From Coprinopsis marcescibilis (taxonomy: Eukaryota > Basidiomycota > Agaricomycetes > Agaricales > Psathyrellaceae): a stretch of DNA of 64,000 bases. The stretch lies in contig ML210258.1 of the NCBI GenBank assembly GCA_004369085.1, forward strand, positions 10,057 through 74,056. The letters are read 5' to 3'. The notes below the pieces were generated by a model. The model made no database searches. It was not told the DNA's origin and saw nothing but the letters and a program-made list of their open reading frames with translations. The position numbers and the translations under genes are program-made. Below, piece after piece: positions 23,451 to 33,510 of the stretch (positions are counted from its first letter, which is position 1; each line of letters opens with the position of its first letter).

Positions 23451-23906
23451 TGAGTGATATGCAGTGTGTAATTCTTAATTTATACACGAGATTCGGACAT
23501 TTTCTGCGGATTGCGTTGGGGAAGTATGGCAGGAACTGAGCCACAAACGTTAGGACTTCGGAGTGGGGTTGCAAGCTCTACGGTACTTGTCTCCGATCGA
23601 ATGGATTGATGATGACGACAGAAGCGCGAGCCCCTGTTGCAAGATGGGTCCCTTATAGTCCCTCATCATAGTATGGGGTCGCTGTCATTCCTCTGTTTAC
23701 TGCAAGAGGCAGTGTTTGAAACTGACAGACCGGGGCGGTTGTTTCCGGCTGTACGGGGCAGTGTACCACCCAGCCCTCAAGGCCTCACTACACTCGCCTC
23801 GAAGTCTTCTAGTGACTGACCACATCTGTCCTCAACTGGCCCTCGCTAGCACAACCGATCTCTTCGCGATTTGACTACCCGACTAGTGCATATCTGAACG
23901 TCGAAC
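23451..23906. other. Intergenic, nothing recognised
   Basis: The stretch lies between the STT3 stop and the start of small-protein family member A. No exon is supported. Confidence 0.5.
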
Positions 23907-24534
23907 ATGGGTTGGATGCCGGATTCAGACCCAGAGGACCTGCCAGTGCCACCGTTGAAAGGCAAAAAGGCCACCCGCCGTTCAAGGAGACCTCGACCAA
24001 AGCCGTACGTACCTATATCTACCAGCTACTTTCAAAAGTTACATAATTGAGGCTCAAACTTGGGCCTTTGTGTCCAGGGAAGGACCGTCAAAGCAAGACG
24101 GCGCTTACAACCCAAGCGGGGCTATTGATGCCATCGATTCTGAGACACTCAGCGATCTCGGCGAACTGGAATGGCTTGTCGAGAGCAATGCAACATGCAG
24201 CTCAGTCGAGGGATACCAACGGAATGGCCAGTAAGTGCATTCAGGGAACGTCATGCAGGCAAGCTTAGGGCTGATTCCGGAAAGATCTCAAATCCGCTGG
24301 GAGGCCCGAGGCCCGAATTGTCCGGTTTCTAAGAACGAGGGGGACAAAGGGCCAGCTGCTCTCGCAACAGGCGCTTCTACCAATAAGCCTGCAACTAAGA
24401 TGTCCGTTATCGTCGTGAGCGACAGTGATAGCGACGACAGTAGCTGCAACGGTCATTCAAAAATGACCGTCGCCCGGAAGACTGCGACATGTCCTGCTAA
24501 CGCAAGGAAACTGAAGAAAGCGCGACAAACTTAA
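23907..24534 (+). CDS. Small Arg/Pro- and SIM-like-motif protein, family member A
   Basis: Exons 23907-24004, 24078-24230 and 24285-24534 give 166 residues with consistent phases. Exon 1 (MGWMPDSDPEDLP...) ends in a basic ATRRSRRPRPKP motif; the intron splits the last Pro codon. Exon 2 begins EGPSKQDGAY and continues AIDSETLSDLGELEWLVE. The last exon carries MSVIVVSDSDSDD, four aliphatic residues followed by Ser/Asp, which looks like a phospho-type SUMO-interacting motif, and ends in a basic KLKKARQT tail. The intron phase and the E-x-x-x-K start of exon 2 are shared with members B and C. The last acceptor (GGAAAG) is a weak site. I recognise no named family; a nuclear protein that binds DNA or SUMO conjugates is inference only. 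Confidence 0.65.
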
Positions 24535-25104
24535 ATATACTCACTTTACAACTTTCTATTGCTAATATGCAAAGGGTCATGGACTGGTATCAAGGTCTTT
24601 CCGCTCTGTATGGATTGTTTTATATCCTTAATCTTGCTATCTCCGACTTAGGTTGAAATACCAGGGCTTCTTAGTACCCTCTCTTTCTATGCACATATTG
24701 GTCGAGTAAGGTGAACAACCCTGCATAATTCGATCATCGAGGCTTTACTCATTCTCGAAGTAAGGTTAGGGTGTGGGAGTGGATTTACAACGCGACACGA
24801 CGGAGGCTCACTCATACGGATGAAGCGTCGGAACTCCACTTCCTCTGTAGTGATCAGGACCACCGCCTTCGGTTGTGCCGCACACTGGACGCCCACTGTC
24901 GGAAGCATACTATATACCACGATGTGCACGGCCTCGCGAAGGTTGATCCCTGTGGGCTTGCCGGATTCAATTGAAAGTCGAATAAAAGGGTATCTGACGA
25001 GTGTTGTGCCCCTCACACTCTTCTCCTCAAGTCAACCACCGCCAACGCATTTAACCTCGGTCGCACCGTCTTGAACATCTATACCTTCTTTCAGCATTAT
25101 AATT
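24535..25104. other. Intergenic between family members A and B
   Basis: No exon is recognised here. A TATA-like AATAAAAGGG lies about 125 bases before the start of member B, near 24980, within its likely promoter. Confidence 0.5.
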
Positions 25105-25987
25105 ATGGGAAAAGTGCATGGAGATGACAGCATGCGTAATACACGCCGTCCAAAGCCACAACCGTCCGTACCGCCCAACTTGCCTCCACTGCTCCTGCTG
25201 ATCAAACCATGCGCTGACAGGGAACGGCTTCCAAAGACAGAGAGAGCTAGCAACATCGATGTTGGATCCATCGCGTTCTCAGATGACAGTGAGATAGGCG
25301 ACCTGGATTTAGATGTGGCGCTCAAGGATCTTGAACGACACTTGTACCAAAAAGATCGGAATAGGCGAGTCTCCTTTCTTATCCAAGGTCACCGGTCAAC
25401 CCGCGAACTCAATCTGGGGTACTTTCCTTTGACTCTTTGACTATCTATCAGGGCACGAGCACGGGCAAATACCAAGCCTCGAGTGACTGGGTCGGCCGCA
25501 ATTGGTCGCCCTCCAAGCAAGCCTATGCTCAAATCGACGGTCGGTTGCAGTAATAACCGTTGTATGACCAACATCTGACACAGCAAATTGCATGCGCAGG
25601 ATGACCATGTTAATGTGATCTCGGGCGGAGAAGAGGGAGAGATTGAATATCCTCGGGGAACATATAGTAGGATCACCAAAGAAGATGGTAAATTGAAGCA
25701 AGCAGGCCAAAAGATTAAAGCTTCTGTCAAAGGGAAAGCAGCAGGAAGAAACCATTCTGTAAGCCTACCGTGATCAATTCCAACTCCGTCTGAGATATAC
25801 TGAAAACACTCCGACATAGATGCACCAATCAACATCTGGCCCTCACAGTTCGGAAATAAATGGCTCTGATGGTGAAGAGGTCAATTCACCGCCGTTTCTT
25901 CCCCGACGAGGCTTCAAAAATGCGCGCATTTCCTCTCAAGCTCGCAGGAACGTCGTTATTATAGTTAGTGATAGCGATGACGAATGA
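25105..25987 (+). CDS. Small Arg/Pro- and SIM-like-motif protein, family member B
   Basis: Five exons (25105-25163, 25221-25364, 25452-25539, 25600-25758, 25820-25987) give 205 residues with phases in order. Exon 1 reads MGKVHGDDSMRNTRRPKPQP. The intron again splits the final Pro codon and exon 2 begins ERLPKTERASNIDVGSIAFS then DDSEIGDLDLDVALKDL, aligning with member A. The second intron seems to use a GC donor (AATAG|GCGAGT) at the position where A has GTAAGT. The C-terminus is ARRNVVIIVSDSDDE and stop, again an aliphatic patch plus acidic/serine tail. Function unknown. Tandem arrangement with A (570 bp apart) suggests local duplication. Confidence 0.65.
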
Positions 25988-27050
25988 CAATTCCAGACAC
26001 CCCGGGCCCTGTGCACTTGGGGTCTTGCAGACAGAGCCAGAAGTGGCGGCACGCTTTGAAATCTTTCAGTTCCGATCGGACTCAAAACAGCTTCCCTGAA
26101 GCGGCGCAGTAATAACATAGAAGATACGATAAACGGACCGAAGAAAGTCTAATAGGTGGTTGACCTGCTTTGAGGGACTCTTCGCAACACAAGGGCTTCG
26201 AGAGTAAATCTTGCCCTCCGACTCAGACTAAGTATTAAGGACAGAGGCAAATTTATAGGCGCCTAGTAATAAATTCGGAAGTCGCCCGGATATTGTCTGA
26301 CTGGCAAACATCCCAGATCGTGGTAGCTTATCGTGTAAAGTTAGATGGGTTTACAACTGTGATTCAGCAATACCAATACAAGCTATCAGGAACTCTCTTA
26401 CCCATCCGTTTTGGAGTGTTTTCTCCCCATGGGGCTGAGACTCGAGTAGACTTTGTCAACGTAGAATTGGCCGCAGTCAGTCGAAAGTGTGAGGGGAAAT
26501 ATTGTTGATGGGCTCACGGACTGCTCTGCGGGGCAATATTGGCAGTCAATTTTACGGTGGTAAGACCTTGGACCAAGATCTTGCAGTTCAAAAGTTGAGG
26601 GTGTGAAGCACAAAGGTGTGGTTCAGTCCCTTAATCCGCCAGGCCCTTATTTATGCAAGTATGAACTCCACCATACCAAGCCACATTGACCACGAGAACA
26701 GAAATAGCAGCTGATAATAGTGATGGCCATGTAACATATATTCCAGGAGGCAAAGGAAAACGATGGTGCAGTCACTCCGTGGGACACTTACCTGCACGCT
26801 ACAGCTGCGCAGAGTACAGAAAAAGAATAGCGTTCGATCGATATGATAGCTCATCAACGGCGTGACCATTCCAATACATGACTAGCTGAATTAGGCGCCA
26901 GAATGACCATCCACCATGAATCGCAGCCTTCATGTATGCTCAGACAACGTCTGTGGCAACCAGCAAAGAACGGAAAGATTAACGGGGTGTTAAGCTGTGT
27001 ACCTATATACAATAGGTGTGAAACACCTGATGTGCAAAAGGTTCAAGGGA
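25988..27050. other. Gene-poor stretch
   Basis: Only short open frames are present (for example plus 26293-26508); none has family support or a consistent splice pattern. A small inverted repeat, AGGTGT with ACACCT, lies at 27014-27028 beside the tRNA-like element. Confidence 0.5.
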
Positions 27051-27148
27051 GGCCCAGTCCCTGAGTCGAACAGGGCGCATCGCTGTGCGGGCAAACCTGG
27101 CACCAGGTCAGCCCGCACTAATGGCGTTAACCGCTACGCTACCGGGCC
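27051..27148 (-). ncRNA. tRNA-like element with a long hairpin in the anticodon region
   Basis: The minus strand starts GGCCCGGTAGCGTAGCGG, with a good A box and a D arm GCGT/ACGC (conserved U8, A14, GG and A21 positions present). It ends with a T arm CCCTG-TTCGACT-CAGGG and a 3' strand CTGGGCC that pairs with the first seven bases. Between them, instead of a normal anticodon arm, is a near-perfect hairpin (GTGCGGGC and GCCCGCAC outer, ACCTGG and CCAGGT inner). One extra A separates the T stem from the acceptor strand. No standard anticodon stem can be drawn, so this is a tRNA pseudogene, a tRNA-derived short repeat or an unusual intron-bearing tRNA rather than an ordinary tRNA. Confidence 0.5.
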
Positions 27149-27404
27149 ATGTCAAGCTCGAAGTGTTATCCGATAATGACCATGCAAGGATTGATCTAAT
27201 AGCTCCATCCCCGATTTGATCCACTCTCCGAGGTTCTTTGCGGCCAAGCTGGCGCGCAGCATCCTCGAGTCTTCCAATACTGTCACTGACCTTATAATGC
27301 GAGGATACTGGCGCAGAAACCTTTTTGTAAGCTGGTCCTACAGGCGAGAGAATCCAGAGTTTGGAGCAGGGTTTCCTAAACACCACACTGTTCCGATACA
27401 GGCG

Positions 27405-28196
27405 TTACTTTGAAGGAAAGAACCGTACACCCTCGCCATCAGGAATCGCAATAATCTGTGCCCTATTGGTCTTGGCGAGGATTGTAATCGCCGTCCGTAG
27501 CAGCGGGAGAGGGACGTTTGACAGAGGGGAAGGAACCGGGGGATCCGTGATCTCATAAAAGGTAAGAATTGTGTTCATTTGCCCCGTGGAGTCAGCCTAT
27601 AAGGAGTGTATGTCAAAGGAGCGTGTCGTCTCTGGAGGTTATGCGTACCCATTGATGCAAAGTTTCAGCCCATTCTTCCGGCAATCGCCAGTACACCAGG
27701 ACTGAACGAGTTTGCCTTGGAGGATCGTACGCGGCCACGTTCTTTTCCACTAGTTTGGCGATGAGCTTGGACAAATACGCAGATTGGATTCTCCCTGAAA
27801 GTATCGACGGTGCTGGTCAGAGATTCACATATGATGTGTTCCACCTTGAGTCGCTCACGATTTATACGTTCATTCCGCAGTACCTCGTCCCATTCTCCGC
27901 CCTTATCTTCCGAATCATCGACTCTCAGTGTGAACAGCTTCCTATGTCGAGCGTAAGACAGGAGCAGTCGAATCCATTGTTCTTCTACGATCGCCTGGGT
28001 GGCTGGGTTTGGTTGTTGTCTGGACAGCCTTCAACTACACAATCGGTAGAAGGTGTATACCAACACTGACGTGAAGAAAGGGGGGGCAGAGTGAATTGAA
28101 GGCAGTAAGAACCCTGATGATATGATTTAGATAAAAGTATCGCGGTACAGCGAGACTTCACGAACCTGATGGTGTGGTATGAGGGGAAAGAGACAT
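27405..28196 (-). CDS. VPS25: ESCRT-II subunit Vps25
   Basis: Five exons on the minus strand give about 190 residues. The N-terminus GFLLPSIHSAPPFFTQQPNP carries the PPF and QPN elements of Vps25. It continues TQAIVEEQWIRLLLSYARH, GGEWDEVLRNERINRR, KLVEKNVAAYDPPRQTRSVL, VYWRLPEEWAETLHQW and GQMNTILTFYEITDPPVPS, and ends RAQIIAIPDGEGVRFFPSK. These are two winged-helix domains, as in all Vps25 proteins. Vps25 is the ESCRT-II subunit that contacts ESCRT-III (Vps20) on endosomes during multivesicular body sorting. Frames are joined at CCATCAG|GTTCGT, TTCAC|GTCAGT, AAATC|GTGAGC and CAATGG|GTACGC. An in-frame upstream ATG at 28235 would add 13 residues; I prefer 28196. Confidence 0.93.
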
Positions 28197-28235
28197 GTTC
28201 TCGAAACTGATCGCGGCAGCCATCGGTTTACTCAT

Positions 28236-28938
28236 GATACCGATCGCTGTTGATGGCGGTGATGTGACGACATTCTTGAAGAAGGTATCCCACTAAGGTA
28301 TTCCACTTTTGTTTTCCTTTCATCCTTTCGACTCTCGAGTCGGGACACACCTCTTAAGATCGATATCTACAACCTATTTCAATGAACGGGTAAGCACCGA
28401 ATATAACAGAGGAATCATCTTGACCTCATCTTCTGAATCAACTTCGTTGACACCGGTGAAAATCCTGTGTTTCTTAATAGACATGCCGCAGAACCGAAGG
28501 CAATAGTCTGTACAGAGCCGTGAACTGCAGCCACGCTGAATGTGCCTTCACGTGTGACATCGCTCGGACTTGTCGGTACCGCCCGTTGTAAATTTCAATT
28601 TCTCACTTCGCCGGGGTACAGGTGCCAGTGGACAGCTTCGGGGTCTTGTGAACATTGATATGTACCCAGCAGAGTACAGGCATTTAAGCACAGTAGATAA
28701 CTGTGAGTAGCTGATTAAAATACGGTTATTCTAATGTTTCTAGTTTTCCGAATTTTAAGCGCCGATATTGTGTCATCGACTCGGCGGCTGTGCAGCAATA
28801 TCCGAGCGAATCATGATAAACAAGCTGGGAATCCCACTCGTTCTCTTATCCATCATCATCATACAAGCCAGAAAACTCCGCCTTAGCGCAAACTACCTTA
28901 CTCTTCACGTTTGTCTAGCGTCGAACAAGAATACCAGG
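28236..28938. other. Intergenic, nothing recognised
   Basis: The stretch lies between the VPS25 5' end and the first small acidic-protein gene. No exon with family support is seen. Confidence 0.5.
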
Positions 28939-29339
28939 ATGGCTTCCACTGCTGCACCTGTCGATCAGCTGCTGTGCGTATATTCCTTGGATTTGATCAG
29001 ACTTTGATAAGGGAGACCTGACCTAGCGCCTCCATTTGGATTAGTGATCCTGCTCACGAAAATGGCAGTCAGGGAGTTGATATTCCGCCTAGAGGAGCTG
29101 ATCAAGGAGTCAAAGAGTGCGTGCTTTGTATCGCCCCTACTTACCACTGATCGTGGCGGTATTATCATGGCAGTGACGAAGATGAAGATGGAGATGACCT
29201 CTCCAGTGTCGACCCCAATAACTTGTACGGCTGGGACCCAGGCTTGATAGGCGCATTACTAATTCACAGTTACAGGTCTGGTCGTGGTCCACGAAATCCC
29301 CAAAGTCATACCACGCAGTCAGACGGAAAGAAGAAATAA
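28939..29339 (+). CDS. Small acidic orphan protein, tandem paralogue 1
   Basis: Four short exons (28939-28973, 29045-29116, 29174-29224, 29276-29339) give 73 residues. All three introns are in phase 2. The sequence starts MASTAAPVDQLL, has PPRGADQGVK, an acidic core DDEDEDGDD, and ends in a basic Lys-rich tail DGKKK. There is no signal peptide or transmembrane helix. The copy at 30105 shares the DQLL exon end, a PRG motif in exon 2, an RGP start in exon 4 and a Lys tail, with all intron phases conserved. The first introns are also similar at DNA level (GTGCGTAT then CTTGGA). Conservation of this architecture argues for a real gene although each exon is tiny. Function unknown. Confidence 0.6.
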
Positions 29340-30104
29340 TACTACTCCCTGGCATCTCCAACCATTTAGCCAACCATCCAGCATTTATGTTTCTAATATA
29401 ACTTCATGATTGGGACTTGGACTTTGTGCACCAGTTTTGATTCCTGCTGCTACTGTTGAGTCGAAGATTCGAGGCAATACTATAGCTTGTTTCCTGACCA
29501 GACGCTACCCGGGTCGGTCGAAGAGGGCGAAGGGCTATGTCAGTGACCTCAGCAGGCCTTCAAGTTTCAACAAAGTCTCCTTGAGACAATGATGGTGAAC
29601 CATGGTGGTCTTGATATTCGCGCGTTTCAGCCCTCGAGGTTTGTATGTGGCTGGGGAGATATAACGGTCCACGGAGCAATTGCGCAGCATACAGCCACTC
29701 CACCAGCTCTCGCAGTTGTGTTCGTCAGACCTCTTGCCACTTTATGAGAAGACCACGACCATGAGGCAACAAATTCCGGGAAACATATATCAGTTCAATA
29801 AGCAACTACATACGTTCTCTAACAAAGACCGTACAGTGAAACTTTCTGATGCTCTAATACCAACACTCCGACACTCCATTGTTTGCTCTCTCATTCTGTG
29901 ACTCACACTTCAGGCTAGCGGGGGGCTGTGCATGCCAGACTATTTGAACGATGAGTAGGACGGGCCCACAGCCTTACAACTCCTCACCCACTCTCATCCA
30001 GAGCCAGGATCTATTCATATAAGAGAACTCCATCTTTCTCAAGCGCTACCTTCAACATTCTCACCGACCACTTGCTCTACGTTCCCACCAAGAAGATACT
30101 AGCC
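29340..30104. other. Intergenic between the tandem small-protein genes
   Basis: No additional gene is recognised. A TATA-like CATATAAGAG about 90 bases before 30105 is a plausible promoter element of the second paralogue. Confidence 0.45.
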
Positions 30105-30567
30105 ATGAGCTGCGTAGTTGACACATCTATCGATATCGTTAGCAACAGAGACCAACTGCTGTGCGTATTTTTCTTGGAATTGATTGGATTATGAGAGCTG
30201 AGGTCCCGTCGGGCTTTTGTCAGTGTTTCTGCCACTGGAACAGAGGGCGAAGCGCATGGTCATGGCGATCAGGGACAAGATTTACACCCCAGAGGATCTC
30301 GCCAAGTTGACGACAGGTGAGTGCTTGAGTGGATCTCTCCCGTCTATGCTGACCAGAGTCAATGGTACCATCAGCGGCGACAGCGAAGTTGACCCCCTTG
30401 CTAAGTTGGACCCCAGAGTCAACCGTGACATCCTGTAAGTACGCGTTTTCGTTTTCGAGGATGCTATTTGATCTATACATCGCTAACCAACATACAGGGA
30501 CCCTCGAGGCCCAAAGACTCAACAAACCCATGTGCCCCCGCCCCCCAAGAATGGCACGAAGAAGTGA
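30105..30567 (+). CDS. Small acidic/Pro-rich orphan protein, tandem paralogue 2
   Basis: Four exons (30105-30160, 30224-30316, 30375-30434, 30498-30567) give 92 residues, with three phase-2 introns as in the copy at 28939. The protein begins MSCVVDTSIDIVSNRDQLL. It has GHGDQGQDLHPRG in exon 2 and an acidic stretch GDSEVDPLAKLDP in exon 3, and ends DPRGPKTQQTHVPPPPKNG then TKK. It looks soluble and largely disordered. I recognise no family. It differs from paralogue 1 over most of its length while keeping the exon borders, so the duplication is not very recent or the protein evolves fast. Confidence 0.63.
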
Positions 30568-31151
30568 TAGAGATAGAGATAGTAGAACTCTGCTTCTTAT
30601 GCAGTCACATAGCTTGGAACACTCAGGACAAACAATGTAGCCTTTACTTATTTGCGCGTACCCTACTGTATTAATCACTTCCGTGTCTGATGTAGCTGGA
30701 CCCACTTGCGTATTGATATTTAAATCAACTTTAGCCTTTTCTTTACAGTATGTATCCCTAATTTAAGTGCAAGAAAACCATCCTCCCCTCGTCCCTGCAG
30801 TTTAGCCGATCAGTGACTCGTGAGTGCGTCATAATAAGCCCACCTAGAATCTGAGTCACAGTCGTTACTTGTCACTGAGAAATGGTATGGGGTATCGCCC
30901 GGAGTGTGCTGATTGCTCACGGAAAGCCCGTGTTGGCTGTTCCGGTCGTGCTCAACTGCAAGTTCCATGGATAATAGCAGTGGCACAAGATAGGGGTCAT
31001 CCCATCAAAAGCTAAACAAACCCAAGCATCGCGTGTCAGACGCGTCGGAAACTCATGGTTAGACAACGTTGCCAACAACAGCCTCTATATGTTTTCTGCG
31101 TCTCGGCTCGTTTCTCTGCTTCTGACAACCTCATAGCCCCTCCAAACTACC
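30568..31151. other. Intergenic, nothing recognised
   Basis: The stretch lies upstream of the first RING gene. No exon is supported. Confidence 0.5.
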
Positions 31152-32560
31152 ATGACAGTATCTGCCACTTGCCAGATCTGTTATTCCACATACCCACTTG
31201 AAAAGTTTAGAATCTTACCTTGCGGTGAGTCAGCGGCGTCGAGTGTGCCAGCCTAACGAAGACAAGGACTCGCTGCTTACGCCTGGTTGCTTTTGGTTTT
31301 GTTTAGGGCATGGCTTCTGTGAAACGTGTACGCCGCAAATATCAGTCGTGCCCAACTCTCGGGGTACCCGAATAGACTGCCCATGCTGTCGGGAAAGAGT
31401 CAGGAAGGACCTCGTCTCCAGGGGAGTCTTCCTGGAGATAGTTGAATCGAGGAAGGCGTTTACGACGCACTTTGTTGAGGGCATGAGCAAAATGGACGAG
31501 AGCGCAGCCGTCGGAAGTGTCAGGAAGGCGGTTGAGAAGATGGACAAGGGAGCCAAAGTCTGCAAAGGAGATGCCGAATTATTGGTCAGTAGGCATTTTT
31601 GGCCGATTTTTTCTACTAGAAATAACACTCGGGTAATAGGCACAGCTGCTCAGCTCTACAGAAGACTTCAAAACCAGGGTCATCCCCATGTTCGAAAAGG
31701 CTCGAACACATGACGAGGAACTCGAGACTGTGCGCAGGGAGATAAGGGAGGAAAAGGCACAGAAGGTGGCTCTGCAGGAGCAACTAGCGAGGGCGTATGC
31801 GTTGTTGAACACCGAGAGGCACGATAATAGTCGCATCAGGGCTGAGGCCGCAGAAGCAGAGAAGCTCGCAAACGAAGTCACCCTGGCTGCGGAGGAGGTG
31901 AAGGACAAATGGGTAAAACTTCAGGAAGAGCATGCGAGCTACAGAAAAATCGCTTCAGACCTCGACGCTGATAAAAGGAGAATCGCCGACCAACGCGATA
32001 GAAACGCAGCTGCTGTGAGTTTCCCTCGTGTTTCTGGTCCCGGTCTACGTTTGCTAAACCCAGCCGTCTTACAGGCCCGTTCGTCGAAAGACAAATGTCG
32101 AGCACTCAAGCAGCAGGTTTCTGACCTACAGAAGCAGCTGGAACTAGCTCAGCAAAGACAGCAATATAGCGCACCGGCGTCTCCAGTGGCACGCCCACCA
32201 CAACCCCAGGTAGGCTATTGAGTTCGCTCCATCGGAACGACCTGACAATGTCTGCCTTAGGATTACGAAGGGGATTTCTTGAATAACGAATCGGGAACTT
32301 CCCGATATCTCTTGAAGCGCCTACCTGTTGACGAAAACAGTTTTGAGGTGGAGGGAATCGCGAGGCCGCTATTCTCATCGGACTGGAACCTTGAAGCCAG
32401 AGGTAAGAATGTAACAAAGAATATAACCTACGGTCTTCTTAAGAAGGCCCGACCGGTTCTGCAAACACATCGGCGCGTAACAAACCCACTTCGCCTTGAT
32501 TCCAAAGGCCACCCGACAACCGCTATACAAGTTGGACCAAAGCGAACGGTGAAAGTCTGA
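31152..32560 (+). CDS. RING-finger protein with long coiled coil
   Basis: The start ATG precedes TVSATCQICYSTYPLEKF. The RING (C3HC4 type) is split by an intron after ILPCG and continues HGFCETC...IDCPCCRERV, giving C-x2-C, C-x-H-x2-C-x2-C and C-x2-C pairs within residues 6-60. It is followed by a long Glu/Lys/Arg/Ala coiled coil (for example EELETVRREIREEKAQK and ALKQQVSDLQKQLELAQQRQ) and a basic C-terminal region ending VGPKRTVKV. About 380 residues in five exons. Such RING/coiled-coil proteins are usually E3 ubiquitin ligases; partners are unknown. A second gene with the same plan lies at 35021, beyond RPL11. It ends tail-to-tail with RPL11, 240 bp away. Confidence 0.88.
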
Positions 32561-32800
32561 AACGGTATACTATAACGAATCCCCAGGTCGGGTGTGCAAT
32601 GATATGTATCGTCATCTTAACTATCTGTATCTATTAGTCTCTTGCTTATTGTTGGGCACATACCGGACAATCCTTGCTTTCATGTTATCTCACGCTGTGC
32701 AAATGTATTTTGTTTCCGATGAGAAGATGGAGAAAGGCGTATGCCATAGAAGTCAGGTGCATAATGGACATGTGGTACAATGTGATGGAAGGCATAACAT

Positions 32801-33510
32801 TTATTTCTGGAGAGCAGTAATAAGCAACAGCCGATATTGTGCAAATGACGACGCTCACCAAAATGATACCATCGAATCTCTGCTTGAACCAGGCCTGGGT
32901 GTCGTCCTTCTTCACTTTATGTTGGAACCCAATGCGTGCCTTCTTGGCCCTCCTCTTCGCTACCCGTGCACCTGGACGACCCATCACGACGAAGAAGTCC
33001 ATACCGAAAATACCGATGGTGGGGTCGTATCGGGCGCCCAAATCGATGTGTTCTTGGATACCGAAACCGAAGTTACCAGTCTCCGAGAAGTTCTTGCGCC
33101 TCAGCTCGTACTCCTTGACCTTCAACCCACGCTCCAGAATCTCCTCAGCCTTGGGGCCACGGATGGTGACATGGACAGCGATTTTTTCGTTACGTCGGAT
33201 ACCGAACGTTCGGACGGTGTAGCGGGCTTTTGAGGTGACGGGTGTTTGTCCGGTAAGCTGTTCCAAGACTTTTGAGGCACGGGTGAGTCGATCACCAGAT
33301 TCACCGACGGAGATGTCTGTTGGGAGGACAGGGATTAGCGACGACGTTGAGGATGCTGAATTTATTGCAACGCACTGATCACGAGTTTGTCGATGCGGAG
33401 GTCCCGCATAGAGTTGGTCGGTGTCGTCTTTTGGTCGGCCTAATTTGAACGGACAAGGGGTCAGTCTTCATCGTTCCTGAAATGAGCAATAGTTCGTCTA
33501 GACTGACCAT
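32801..33510 (-). CDS. RPL11: 60S ribosomal protein L11 (uL5)
   Basis: Almost invariant uL5 sequence: [80 protein letters not shown] and [12 protein letters not shown]. The first exon is just the ATG (33510-33508), followed by a GTCAGT intron, a pattern often seen in ribosomal protein genes. The last exon is only AAA TAA (32806-32801), adding a final Lys after RFDGIIL. The protein binds 5S rRNA in the central protuberance of the large subunit. Four introns interrupt the gene and about 175 residues are encoded. Confidence 0.97.

Noticed and set aside
27755..28069. Plus-strand 104-residue frame
   Set aside because: It is antisense to VPS25 exons, which have clear family sequence.
32592..33233. 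Plus-strand 213-residue frame
   Set aside because: It is antisense to RPL11, which is unambiguous.
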